DNA of 64,000 nucleotides, from assembly GCF_021083645.1 (NCBI RefSeq), contig NZ_JAJNRQ010000005.1, positions 36,096 to 100,095 on the forward strand, written 5' to 3'. Below are positions 41,522-50,502 of this stretch, piece by piece. This stretch comes from Schaalia sp. lx-260 (GTDB taxonomy: Bacteria; Actinomycetota; Actinomycetes; Actinomycetales; Actinomycetaceae). Within the stretch, counting starts at the first letter, position 1; every line of letters starts with the position of its first letter. Under the pieces are notes generated by a model. The model worked only from the letters and a program-made list of their open reading frames with translations. It searched no databases and was not told the origin of the DNA. The translations under genes were made by a program, and so were the position numbers.

Positions 41522-41953
41522 TTACGCACGGACGGCAGAAACTACTGCTGTCGCCCCCTCAATACTGACAACATAGGCGACAGTATCTGGCATAAGAGGT
41601 GTATCGTCATTGGTGCGAGCGCTCCATATACTTCCTGCAAGGAATACACGCCCATCGCTATGGTCAACGCGCTCATGAACACGTACCTCTTGGCCTACAA
41701 GCCCGTGGACATTCATACGTACCCGAGGCGTATGACGATCAAGGTATTTGCGTGCCCACGGGCGAATGAGCACAAGTAAAAGAGTTGAAGCAGCACAAAA
41801 AATCAGGATCTGTCCCCACACGGGTGCGCCAAGAAAAGCAGCACTAGCCGTCGCACAAGCGGCAACAGCAAGCATCAGGCATGTGAAGTCAAGAGTAAGT
41901 AGCTCAATAACGCCTAAGATAAGCGCTCCGAGTGACCACAAGAGCCATTCCAT
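41522..41953 (-). CDS. NfeD-family membrane protein
   Basis: A 143-residue protein with two or three hydrophobic segments (about 5-65) and a C-terminal OB-like domain beginning MNVHGLVGQEVRVHERVDHSDGRVFLAGSIWSAR. It matches the short NfeD partners of SPFH proteins. The ATG follows GAGGAGGCAAAT. The 243-base gap before the SPFH gene has no visible gene. Confidence 0.9.
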   Translation of the reverse strand: MEWLLWSLGALILGVIELLTLDFTCLMLAVAACATASAAFLGAPVWGQILIFCAASTLLLVLIRPWARKYLDRHTPRVRMNVHGLVGQEVRVHERVDHSDGRVFLAGSIWSARTNDDTPLMPDTVAYVVSIEGATAVVSAVRA

Positions 41954-41974
41954 ATTTGCCTCCTCAACGCGCGT

Positions 41975-42769
41975 TCACAGAATTTGAGGAAGTGCGCGCG
42001 CCCACCAGCGTCCTTCGGTACATCCAACACTCAACGGCAAAGAATAGGCGTGAGATAAAGTCACACCATTCAGCACATCGCCTATAGGACCTGCAGCAAG
42101 GATCTTTCCTTCCGCCATCACCAGTGCGTGAGTCATAGCTGCAGGTATTTCCTCTACCTGGTGGGTAATCATCAAGATTTGAGGCGCGTGTTCTCCTTCG
42201 ATGATTTCTGTCAAGGCGTTCACAAGGATTTCACGTCCTCCTAAATCCAACCCCGCTCCAGGCTCATCAAGAATTAAGACCTCCGGATCTGTCATGAGTG
42301 AGCGGGCTAAAAGGCAGCGCTGACGTTCTCCTTCAGAAAGAGTACCGAAAGGTTGATCTGCGACATGGCTTATGACGAAAGCATTCAGCAGGAGGTCTGC
42401 GCGTTCGTTGTCGCATTCTTCGTATGTATTTTTCCAGCTTTCATGTAGTCCCCACGCTGCAGTGCGTACGACATCGCGCGTACTCACAGTAGGACGAATA
42501 CGTTGAGCTACTGTTTGAGAGGAAAATCCAAGAGAAGCTGATAAAAGTGCGTGTTCTGTTGTCGCACAATCCATGCCGCATGCTGTCACTTGCCCTGCTT
42601 GTGGTATTTCCCGACCGGTCACGGTACGTACAAGAGAGGTTTTCCCCGCACCATTGGGACCAAGGATCACCCAATGTTCGCCGGCGTGGGTTTGCCACGT
42701 CACAGAGTCAAGAATAGTTTTTCCTGCGTATGTTAATGTCACGTCACGGACATCAAGTAAGGTCTGCAT
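41975..42769 (-). CDS. ABC transporter ATP-binding protein without adjacent permease
   Basis: A 264-residue ABC ATPase with Walker A LGPNGAGKTSL (about 36), Q-loop, signature TLSEGERQRCLLAR, Walker B VLILDEPGAGLDL and H-loop LMITHQVEE. No permease or binding protein lies beside it; it sits between NfeD and the glycogen synthase gene. It resembles the ModF/YlmA-like stand-alone ATPases. The ribosome site before the ATG is weak. Confidence 0.88.
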   Translation of the reverse strand: MQTLLDVRDVTLTYAGKTILDSVTWQTHAGEHWVILGPNGAGKTSLVRTVTGREIPQAGQVTACGMDCATTEHALLSASLGFSSQTVAQRIRPTVSTRDVVRTAAWGLHESWKNTYEECDNERADLLLNAFVISHVADQPFGTLSEGERQRCLLARSLMTDPEVLILDEPGAGLDLGGREILVNALTEIIEGEHAPQILMITHQVEEIPAAMTHALVMAEGKILAAGPIGDVLNGVTLSHAYSLPLSVGCTEGRWWARALPQIL

Positions 42770-42810
42770 GTGCCCAGCCTATCGGTTTCTTGGGACGTTA
42801 GCCCTGTCTT

Positions 42811-44034
42811 TCATACGAGTGTGCGATACAGTTCCGCCGTGCGTTGGCCAATTGCTTCCCAAGCAAAGAAATCACGTACACGTTGGTACCCAGCTTGTCC
42901 CATGCGACGCGCTAGTTCCGGATCTTCCAGTAGATACGTGAGGCGTTCAGCCATATCCGCTTCAAAGGTTTCAGGTTGCAGTGGAGTTCCTGTACCGTCT
43001 TGCATTTGTTCGATAGGAACCAGATAGCCTGTTTCCCCATCAACGATGACATCTGGGATACCGCCTGTGCATGTTCCGACAACTGGAAGTCCCAAAGCCA
43101 TCGCTTCAAGGTTAACAATCCCTAGTGGCTCGTACACAGATGGTGTGATAAAGACATCTGCCGCATCGAGGACACACGCTAATTCTTTTTGAGGGAGCAT
43201 CCGTGTAATAAGTACAACACCGCTTCTTTCAGACTGTAATTGCGCCACAAGAGCATCAACTTCTGCTGCGATTTCAGGGGTGTCAGGCGCTCCCGCACAC
43301 AGGATAATTTGCGTATCTGGTGGTAGTAGTCGTGCCGCACGTAAGAAATACGGTAGGCCTTTTTGACGGGTAATACGACCAACAAAAACTACCGTCGGCC
43401 GGCTCGGATCAATACCGTTGTCTTTGAGGACTCGTTCTTGTAATTCTTTTCCTTCCTCACCTTGAGGACTATGCCAAACAGCTAGGTCAATGCCGTTATG
43501 AATGACATGCACTTTTTGTGGGTCAATAGTGGGATAGCAGCGCAGAATATCCTTTTTCATTCCATGGGATACGGCAACGATGGCCTGAGCTGTTTCGTAG
43601 GCGCCCCGCTCAATCCACGACGATAAACGGTACCCGCCTCCCAGTTGTTCAGCTTTCCATGGTCGTAGGGGTTCTAATGAGTGAGCGGAAATCACGTGCG
43701 GCACGTCATGAAGTAAAGCTGACATATGGCCTGCATGATTGGCGTACCAAGTATGTGAATGAACGAGGTCTGTCCCTGCGGTGTGCTCTGCCATTGCAAG
43801 GTTGATCCCCATAGTACTTAAAGCAGGGTTAGCTTGACTTAATTCAGCAATCGCATCGTAGCCGCTCACACCCGTTTCGCTGCCGTCATTTCCGGGCAGA
43901 CGTGGACCGTCAAAGCAATGTACTCTCAGGTCCTCTATATGTGCGCGTAAAACTTTCGAAAGCTCATATACGTGTACACCAGCACCACCATAAATATGCG
44001 GTGGGTACTCACGAGTCAGTAGATCAACACGCAT
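42811..44034 (-). CDS. glgA: glycogen synthase, Corynebacterium/GT4 type (GlgM-like)
   Basis: A 407-residue GT4 glycosyltransferase, shorter than GT5 GlgA. Segments are LLTREYPPHIYGGAGVHVYELSK, SHTWYANHAG, VVFVGRITRQKGLPYF and the EX7E-like TPSVYEPLGIVNLEAMALGLPVVGT. Characterised actinobacterial relatives use ADP-glucose to make maltose 1-phosphate or extend glycogen. It is divergent from glgC, which supplies ADP-glucose. The ATG follows GAAAGGAAAGTTCATT. Confidence 0.93.
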   Translation of the reverse strand: MRVDLLTREYPPHIYGGAGVHVYELSKVLRAHIEDLRVHCFDGPRLPGNDGSETGVSGYDAIAELSQANPALSTMGINLAMAEHTAGTDLVHSHTWYANHAGHMSALLHDVPHVISAHSLEPLRPWKAEQLGGGYRLSSWIERGAYETAQAIVAVSHGMKKDILRCYPTIDPQKVHVIHNGIDLAVWHSPQGEEGKELQERVLKDNGIDPSRPTVVFVGRITRQKGLPYFLRAARLLPPDTQIILCAGAPDTPEIAAEVDALVAQLQSERSGVVLITRMLPQKELACVLDAADVFITPSVYEPLGIVNLEAMALGLPVVGTCTGGIPDVIVDGETGYLVPIEQMQDGTGTPLQPETFEADMAERLTYLLEDPELARRMGQAGYQRVRDFFAWEAIGQRTAELYRTLV

Positions 44035-44180
44035 AATGAACTTTCCTTTCTCTGTATAACCAACTCTCAGCCTATCGGGTGAATGATATTTTTGTGGGCA
44101 AGCCGACTCACTACTTCTTTCTTTGATGCTGATATTGAGGTCTTTTAAGGACGAAAGGACTAAGTATTTCTTTTGCTACT

Positions 44181-44198
44181 CAAACGCGCGCGCGTTTG
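44181..44198. promoter_or_regulatory. perfect 18-bp palindrome between glgA and glgC
   Basis: CAAACGCGCGCGCGTTTG is identical to its reverse complement. Its centre is a run of ten alternating C and G. It lies 147 bases upstream of the glgA start and 129 upstream of the glgC start, so it is placed to control both divergent genes. The binding protein is unknown. Confidence 0.55.
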
Positions 44199-44326
44199 TC
44201 TTTCCATTAATAAAGCCAGATCACGCGGGAAGCAGATAGTGAAGGCGGATCATTTGATGTGCCGCTATTTTTATTTTTATCGGTCATTCGCCCCCAAAAT
44301 TTTCTTTTGCCCCATACGCTAGAGGT

Positions 44327-45565
44327 ATGGCGAAAAAACATGTACTTGCTATTGTCCTTGCTGGTGGTGAAGGAAAGCGGCTTATGCCGTTAACTGAGGA
44401 TCGCGCAAAACCCGCAGTTCCTTTCGGTGGACACTACCGACTCATTGATTTTGCTTTATCGAATATGGTCAATTCGGGCTACATGAAAGTGGTCGTTTTA
44501 ACCCAATATAAATCCCACTCTTTAGACCGTCATGTTACAAAGACATGGTACATGTCGCCTCTGTTGGGAAATTTCGTTGCTCCTGTTCCTGCTCAGCAAC
44601 GTCGCGGCCCACACTGGTATCTTGGCAGCGCAGACGCAATTTACCAGTCCCTCAATATTGTTGAGGATGAACGCCCTGATTACATTGTCATCATCGGAGC
44701 GGACAATATTTACCGCATGGATTTTTCGCAAATGGTGGAGCATCATATTGCTTCAGGTCTGCCGTGCACTGTTGCCGGTATTCGCCAGCCCATCGAGCTT
44801 GCCCCTGCGTTAGGTGTTATTGATGCGCAGGACGGCGTTGTACGGAATTTCTTTGAAAAACCTGCACATGCTGAAGGCTTAGCTGACGATCCAACGAAGG
44901 TTCTTGCCTCTATGGGAAATTATGTTTTCACTACGCAAGACCTTGTGGCTGCTTTACGTGAAGATGCCGCAGATCCGGCCTCAAAACATGATATGGGCGG
45001 AAATATTGTCCCTTGGTTCGTTGAGCGCGGCGCATGCGGTGTGTACGACTTCATTGACAATGATGTTCCCGGCTCCACTGACCGTGATCGTAACTATTGG
45101 CGTGATGTTGGTACTCTTGACGCTTATTATGAGGCAAATATGGACCTCATTAGTGTCCATCCTGTCTTTAACTTGTATAACACGGACTGGCCGACGATGA
45201 CTCAGCTAGAGGGTTCCCTTCCTCCAGCAAAATTCGTCTATGGTGAAGAGCATTCACGTATGGGTCATGCTGTTGATTCTTTCGTCTCCCCTGGGGCAAT
45301 TATTTCCGGGGGCGAGGTTTATCATTCCATCGTTTCACCGTGGGTCTACGTACATTCGTGGGCGCAGGTCACCGATTCTGTCATCATGCATCATTCGCGT
45401 ATTGGCCGTCACGCCATTGTTGCTAAAGCAATTTTGGATAAGGGTGTCATTGTTGAAGAAGGCGCTGTTGTGGGCGTGGATCTTGAACATGATCGTGCTC
45501 GCGGATATACGGTCACTGAGTCAGGTATCACTGTTGTCCCTAAAGGAACTATTGTCACTCGGTGA
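44327..45565 (+). CDS. glgC: glucose-1-phosphate adenylyltransferase
   Basis: Makes ADP-glucose for glycogen. The 412 residues contain [26 protein letters not shown] (catalytic Arg and Lys), [42 protein letters not shown] and the C-terminal left-handed helix repeats. The ribosome site (AGAGG one base before ATG) is too close, so the mRNA may be short-leadered or leaderless. The stop overlaps the serB start. Confidence 0.96.
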   Translation: MAKKHVLAIVLAGGEGKRLMPLTEDRAKPAVPFGGHYRLIDFALSNMVNSGYMKVVVLTQYKSHSLDRHVTKTWYMSPLLGNFVAPVPAQQRRGPHWYLGSADAIYQSLNIVEDERPDYIVIIGADNIYRMDFSQMVEHHIASGLPCTVAGIRQPIELAPALGVIDAQDGVVRNFFEKPAHAEGLADDPTKVLASMGNYVFTTQDLVAALREDAADPASKHDMGGNIVPWFVERGACGVYDFIDNDVPGSTDRDRNYWRDVGTLDAYYEANMDLISVHPVFNLYNTDWPTMTQLEGSLPPAKFVYGEEHSRMGHAVDSFVSPGAIISGGEVYHSIVSPWVYVHSWAQVTDSVIMHHSRIGRHAIVAKAILDKGVIVEEGAVVGVDLEHDRARGYTVTESGITVVPKGTIVTR

Positions 45566-46440
45566 TGAGTCAACGTTTTCTGTATATTTCACGCAAACCT
45601 ACGCATATCCGCCCCCCTCAGGGGTGGATTGTGCGTCCGGTGGCCGGAGTTAATTTACCTGGCTCTGATACGTGGTATGGCCTTGTCTGCGAGTCGCCTA
45701 TTTTAGAAGGTGCGCTACCTGCCAAGTCCATGTTTTCTTGGATACAGGCGCATAGTGATGAGCCACTTGATCCTCAATCGAGTGTTTTCATGGTTCCCGA
45801 GACTTTACATAAGGGTCCTGATTTTATTGTCACGGACGTGGATTCCACACTGATTTGTGAAGAAGTCATTGAAGAACTTGCTCGTTGGGCAGGAACGTAT
45901 GAGGAAGTGGCACGTATTACCGCAGAAGCGATGAATGGTGAACGTGATTTCGCCCAGTCTTTGCGTGCCCGTGTGGCTACACTTGCTGGCATTTCACATT
46001 CTGTTTTTCATGATGTTCTTGAGCATATTCATCCGAGGCCTGGGGCGCAGCTTCTCATTGATGAAGCCCATCATCATGGCGCGTCTTTCGCTGTTGTTTC
46101 GGGTGGTTTTACCGAAGTTGTTGCTCCCTTGTGTGAACGTATGGGCATTGACTATTGGATTGCCAATCGTTTAGAGGTTGCAAATGGATACCTTACGGGA
46201 CGTGTTGTAGGCGAAATTGTTACTGCAGATGTCAAGGTACGTATGATGCAGCAGTGGGCCGCACAGCAAGGAATCCCCCTAAATCACGTTCTTGCTGTTG
46301 GCGATGGCGCAAATGATATTCCCATGTTGTCACATGCAGGTTTAGGTGTGGCTTTTTGTGCTAAGCCAACAGTTCAGGACCAAGTCCATGCGCATATTAA
46401 TTATCCTCGTCTGGATATTTTGACAGCTTTGTGGGCTTAG
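45565..46440 (+). CDS. serB: phosphoserine phosphatase
   Basis: Last step of serine synthesis. A HAD-fold enzyme of about 291 residues: an N-terminal domain of about 90 residues, then the nucleophile motif VTDVDSTLICEEVIEELA, SGGF, K in TADVKVRMMQ and GDGANDIPMLSHAGLG. The ATG shares one base with the glgC stop (TGATG); an in-frame GTG at 45562 is possible. Coupling to glgC is seen in other actinobacteria. Confidence 0.94.
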   Translation: MSQRFLYISRKPTHIRPPQGWIVRPVAGVNLPGSDTWYGLVCESPILEGALPAKSMFSWIQAHSDEPLDPQSSVFMVPETLHKGPDFIVTDVDSTLICEEVIEELARWAGTYEEVARITAEAMNGERDFAQSLRARVATLAGISHSVFHDVLEHIHPRPGAQLLIDEAHHHGASFAVVSGGFTEVVAPLCERMGIDYWIANRLEVANGYLTGRVVGEIVTADVKVRMMQQWAAQQGIPLNHVLAVGDGANDIPMLSHAGLGVAFCAKPTVQDQVHAHINYPRLDILTALWA

Positions 46441-46862
46441 CCTCCGGTCTGCGTTCCTGTTTCGTATGTCTTTTCTCGGATGAGGCACTCAAATATTCAC
46501 ACCTATGTGCCCCCCCCCGTATGTGACATAGATAAATTTTCCGCGCCATTACTGAAAATACACGGTAAAAAGTCTGGAAATTTCCTGCATTTTCATACCT
46601 AAAGACACGCGAGGGAATAATGTTTTTCTGCTCACTTTCTTCACATATGGTACATAAAAATTTCAATAGAAATAAAGGAAAAATAAAAGATATCGCCCCT
46701 TTTATTCGGCCTATCAGGTCCTCATCACACATACTTGGTCATGCAGCCTGTGATTGAGCACGTACCCTAGAGGGAGAAAGACCGTTACATGCTGAACGCA
46801 CTCATGCGCGAAAGAGAGAGAAATGCGCATCAAGTACACGAACGATCATTTGGAGGCAGGGA
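46441..46862. other. 422-base gap with a nine-C tract
   Basis: No gene I can support. A 111-codon minus-strand frame overlaps the serB end and looks like noise. Nine consecutive C residues lie at 46510-46518. The part after 46540 is AT-rich and likely holds the promoter of the acyltransferase gene; no clear -35/-10 pair can be fixed. Confidence 0.5.
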
Positions 46863-48728
46863 ATGGCTCCCCCGCACACACACGCTGATCGTATTTTCGG
46901 ACTTGATGGCCTGCGCGCATGTGCAGTCATCGCTGTTTTGGTCTATCACGTTATTCCCACCAAAGCTCCTGGCGGATTTGTTGGAGTGGATTTATTCTTT
47001 GTTATCAGCGGATTTCTTATTACGTATCTTCTGCTCAAAGAAAAAAAACACACAGGTCGCATAGATTTCGCTGGTTTTTACCTTCGACGTATCCGCAGAC
47101 TTTTACCTGCCGCTTTCCTTGTTATCACTTGTGCGGGTCTACTTGCCACATGCATTGGTGGGGATATCACTGTTGGTGCTTTGCGTTCAATGATTTCCGT
47201 TTTCACTCTGTCAGCGAACTGGGTGATGTTGATATCAGGCAGTGACTATTTCGCTCATACTCAAACGGGACTTTTTGATCATTTTTGGTCCCTTGCAATA
47301 GAAGAACAGTTCTACCTCATATGGCCATTTATTCTGTTTTTCCTTGTCAAAAGGCGTCCAAACACGCAGCTATTCATTGTGAGCATACTTGCAGTACTCA
47401 GTGCATCTAGCGCTTTATTTCTTGAAAAATATGGCGTGAGTTCTCAGGCTTATCTTGCGACACCTTCACATTCGACCGGTCTTTTGCTGGGATCTTTGCT
47501 TAGTATCGGATATTTTCACTATGCACCCAAACGTAACCTTACGACGTCTTTTTTCTCTTGTATTTCTCTGATCTTAGGAATACTTGGTTTCACTTTTTCT
47601 TTGACTACGAGCCTGACACTCCATGCTGGACATCAAATGCTTGTCACACTTTTCGGCTCAGTATCAGGTCTTTTCCTTATTCTTGGATGTCTGCTCGCAC
47701 CCTCGTGGATTCCCCGTGTCATTGATATCGCTCCCCTGCGCTGGATCGGTGAACGTTCATATGGGTTATATCTTTGGCATTTGCCTTTTATTGTGATTGC
47801 CGATGCCACCTATAGCGCTATTCCTGGTTTCACACGTTTTTATGGTCGCATCTGCGCCATCATATGCGTCTTGTGTGCAACTGTCCTCAGTTATCGCTAC
47901 GTTGAACAACCCATTAGAAAAAAAGGGTTCACAGCTTTCTTTTCGCATCCATTACGCGCACGACTTAGTGCAGGCATGGGTTTACTTTTAGTTGCCGTTG
48001 CGACCATACTGTTTTACATTGCGCCAGAGTCAACATCAGTTGAACGTATGCTTACCTCCGCTCAATCATGTAATTCTTGCGAAGGGGATTCGCAATCCCA
48101 AGATCAAGAAAGCGAGCCGCCAACAGAAAATTCATCTGTCACTATGGGACAGCCACCTGTCAATGAACCCGTTGAAGTACCACACCTTCCTGAGTTACAA
48201 AATAAAACTCAATCTGAACCCGAAAAGCCACTGATACCGGATGATTACCAAAATGCATCAATCTACGCTGTTGGCGATTCTGTCATGCTGGCTTCAATTT
48301 CTGCTCTGTATGAAACATTTCCACATATCACAGTTGACGCACTCACCAGTCGCCAGCTTGTTGACGGGCCGGCTTTGGTTACTGATTTTCTGTCCGCACA
48401 TCCTGAAACACAAATTGTCATTGTAGGGCTTGGAGTAAATGGTGTGGGTGACGCTCAGACTTTACGTGAAGTTGTTGAAGCGTGTGCGCAGCGTACTGTT
48501 GTTATCATGTCAGTGTCGGCACCAGTAGCATGGGAAGAACGTGTAAATTCTGAGATCCGTCAAGTTGTCTCAGAGTTCCCCAATGTTTTGCTTGCAGATT
48601 GGCAATCCGCTGCCATTGCTCATCCGGAACAGATCGCAGCAGATGGGATTCATCCAAGCCCTGCAGGTGGACAGTATTATGCGCAGGCAATTATTGACGC
48701 TTTAGAAGCGCATAAAAATAACGGCTAA
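46863..48728 (+). CDS. membrane acyltransferase with C-terminal SGNH domain (OatA-like)
   Basis: A 621-residue protein. The N-terminal acyltransferase-3 domain (about 1-370) has some ten membrane segments and the start FGLDGLRACAVIAVLVYHV, where the His is the conserved catalytic residue. A disordered acidic linker (about 395-455) leads to an extracellular SGNH esterase-like domain with YAVGDSVMLAS, GLGVNGVGD and DGIHPSPAGGQYYA (catalytic Ser, Asn, Asp/His). It probably O-acetylates peptidoglycan or another wall sugar, conferring lysozyme resistance in relatives. ATG 46863 follows TTTGGAGGCAGGGA. An A8 tract lies at 47041-47048 in the coding sequence. Confidence 0.92.
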   Translation: MAPPHTHADRIFGLDGLRACAVIAVLVYHVIPTKAPGGFVGVDLFFVISGFLITYLLLKEKKHTGRIDFAGFYLRRIRRLLPAAFLVITCAGLLATCIGGDITVGALRSMISVFTLSANWVMLISGSDYFAHTQTGLFDHFWSLAIEEQFYLIWPFILFFLVKRRPNTQLFIVSILAVLSASSALFLEKYGVSSQAYLATPSHSTGLLLGSLLSIGYFHYAPKRNLTTSFFSCISLILGILGFTFSLTTSLTLHAGHQMLVTLFGSVSGLFLILGCLLAPSWIPRVIDIAPLRWIGERSYGLYLWHLPFIVIADATYSAIPGFTRFYGRICAIICVLCATVLSYRYVEQPIRKKGFTAFFSHPLRARLSAGMGLLLVAVATILFYIAPESTSVERMLTSAQSCNSCEGDSQSQDQESEPPTENSSVTMGQPPVNEPVEVPHLPELQNKTQSEPEKPLIPDDYQNASIYAVGDSVMLASISALYETFPHITVDALTSRQLVDGPALVTDFLSAHPETQIVIVGLGVNGVGDAQTLREVVEACAQRTVVIMSVSAPVAWEERVNSEIRQVVSEFPNVLLADWQSAAIAHPEQIAADGIHPSPAGGQYYAQAIIDALEAHKNNG

Positions 48729-48941
48729 GAGTAACAGTGTAAGGCAGATATCTATGCCTGAAATTGTTATGGAAAAATTTTTCTGTTTATCTCTGAGTCA
48801 CCACATTTACCTACCTTACTTTCCACGCTAGATTCACATAATTGTTTCATCGGACATAAAATAGGAAAGTAAACAGAAGATCGGGTTGATACCTCATGAT
48901 TCGTTCTGCTGATTTATGAGGCCGTATATCCTAGGAGATTG

Positions 48942-49400
48942 ATGAATATGACGCTCACTTCACCCGTAGTATCCAAAGCCCTCCAACAAGCACTTGTGGA
49001 TCTGACTGATCTTTCTTTGCTTGGTAAGCAGGCTCATTGGAACATCATTGGCTCTCATTTCCGTTCTCTGCACCTTGCTCTGGATGAAATCGTTGACGAA
49101 GTTCGTAATGCAGCTGATGAAGTAGCAGAACGAATGGCCGCTCTTGACGAGGCCCCTGATGCTCGCGCAGCGACTGTGGCTCAGCAGTCTGGGTTGAAGC
49201 AATTTGAAGCTGGTAAGCTTCAGGTCGCTGATGTGTATGCACAGTTTGAAGAACTTTTAATGGGAGTTTCAGATCGCATCAAAGCAACTCTTGATGCAGT
49301 TGACGAAGAAGATCATTTGAGCGCTGACCTGCTGATCGGTATTGCATCCGGCTTAGAAAAGCAGGCATGGATGCTCCGCATGGCTGCTCAGGAGAGCTGA
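48942..49400 (+). CDS. dps: Dps-family ferritin-like DNA protection protein
   Basis: Forms a dodecamer that binds and oxidises iron and protects DNA in stress. About 152 residues in a four-helix bundle. The ferroxidase residues are in LLGKQAHWNIIG and HLALDEIVDEVRNAADEVAERM. It lacks a Lys-rich N-terminal tail. AGGAG at 48933 precedes three possible starts (TTG 48939, ATG 48942, ATG 48948). A strong terminator follows, so it is transcribed alone. Confidence 0.93.
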   Translation: MNMTLTSPVVSKALQQALVDLTDLSLLGKQAHWNIIGSHFRSLHLALDEIVDEVRNAADEVAERMAALDEAPDARAATVAQQSGLKQFEAGKLQVADVYAQFEELLMGVSDRIKATLDAVDEEDHLSADLLIGIASGLEKQAWMLRMAAQES

Positions 49401-49423
49401 TTTACTGCCGCTATTATCTAGCT

Positions 49424-49455
49424 GGGAGGTGCACATGTGCACCTCCCACTTTTTG
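49424..49455 (+). terminator. intrinsic terminator after dps
   Basis: A 24-base perfect palindrome (49424-49447, arms GGGAGGTGCACA/TGTGCACCTCCC) is followed by AC and a TTTTTG run. It begins 24 bases after the dps stop. It is the clearest terminator in the window. Confidence 0.88.
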
Positions 49456-49595
49456 TATATTGATAGGACAAATGTGAGAATAAATATCAAATAATGAAAC
49501 AATCTCTTGTAACGCGGATCACTTCATAGTATCTTTGTCCTAGAGGGGTTTTTCTTTACGTATTCCCTCTATTTTCTCCCACATGACAGGATTCA

Positions 49596-49734
49596 ATGAT
49601 GAAGAAAAAACTACTGGCACGATAACAATCCGCATTTACAGAAAAAATACGGACAGTGGAAAAGCTCTGAAAACTCGTACATAGAACGCCCTAAAAATAC
49701 CTTTGATGGAGGCGGTGGCGCTCAAGAACGTTAA
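49596..49734 (+). pseudogene. possible frameshifted small peptide gene before the export module
   Basis: AGGATTCA precedes ATG-ATG-AAG, but the frame ends after nine codons. If the A6 run at 49605-49610 had one A less, translation would continue NYWHDNNPHLQKKYGQWKSS... to FDGGGGAQER, stopping at 49734: a 45-residue peptide 33 bases before the lipoprotein gene. The peptide is not one I recognise. It may be chance, a decayed gene or a slippage-controlled gene. Confidence 0.3.
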
Positions 49735-49767
49735 ATTACCCCTCAATCATCTGTAAAGGAAATTTAC

Positions 49768-50460
49768 ATGCGTCGGGAAATACCTGTATTGTCTGCTGTT
49801 TTACTGTCATTCATTCTGTTGACAGGGTGCTCAAACCCTCAAGAATCCCCATACCGCACCGATTTTGAACGCGCTCGGGATGGCAATGAAAGCCAGTACG
49901 TCAAACAGGTGTTTTCCCACGCGATTGATAATGGCACAATCTCCGCTACCGACTATAAGGAATCACGACAAAAACTTGCATCCTGCTATAAGGCCGCCGG
50001 TATTGAGTTTTCTGAATATATGGATGACCTTGGCCTCGGGCTGATACAGTTTGGTTTCTCTGAAATGAGTGCCGAAAAAGAAGATGCACTTGAGCACTGC
50101 GATCAGCAATTTGACGGTAAAACGACCGGAATCAGTGAAGCATATCGAAATCAAATCATCAATCCACGTAAAGAAGACATGGATAAACTCATTGCTGAAT
50201 GTTTCGTCCGCAAAGGACTGGTCAGCGCAGGATTTAGCGCACAAGACTACCGAGACTTCATTGCCGCTAATTCAGCACAATGTCTTAACGGTGTATGCAC
50301 CCTCCCTGATGGCACCACATACAATTCTTCAGATAACCCACCAACCCCCAACCACCTGACAGGTGATTTCATACTTCCAGGCGGCAAAAGTAGCCAGACA
50401 CCAGAAGGTCAAGCCTGCACAAGTGCACCTCTCTTAGGAATTGACAACCCTCAAAAATAA
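49768..50460 (+). CDS. lipoprotein of export module A
   Basis: A 230-residue protein with a lipoprotein signal (residues 1-21, lipobox LTGC). The mature part is mainly hydrophilic and has the repeated pattern KLASCYKAAGIEF...EHCDQQF and LIAECFVRKGL...AQCLNGVC. This suggests an internal duplication of a two-cysteine unit. The C-terminus is Pro/Gly/Ser-rich. Function is unknown. It heads an operon with the adaptor, ATPase and permease (42-base gap to the adaptor). The lipoprotein at 60864 has the same Cys pattern. AAAGGAAATTTAC precedes the ATG. Confidence 0.8.
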   Translation: MRREIPVLSAVLLSFILLTGCSNPQESPYRTDFERARDGNESQYVKQVFSHAIDNGTISATDYKESRQKLASCYKAAGIEFSEYMDDLGLGLIQFGFSEMSAEKEDALEHCDQQFDGKTTGISEAYRNQIINPRKEDMDKLIAECFVRKGLVSAGFSAQDYRDFIAANSAQCLNGVCTLPDGTTYNSSDNPPTPNHLTGDFILPGGKSSQTPEGQACTSAPLLGIDNPQK

Positions 50461-50502
50461 TTCACCCACCGCTTATTTGATTCACACACGAAGGAACGTC
50501 AA

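Noticed and set aside
46397..46732. Minus-strand 111-codon frame overlapping serB
   Set aside because: It overlaps the serB end, crosses the nine-C tract and has low-complexity, noise-like composition and no family resemblance.
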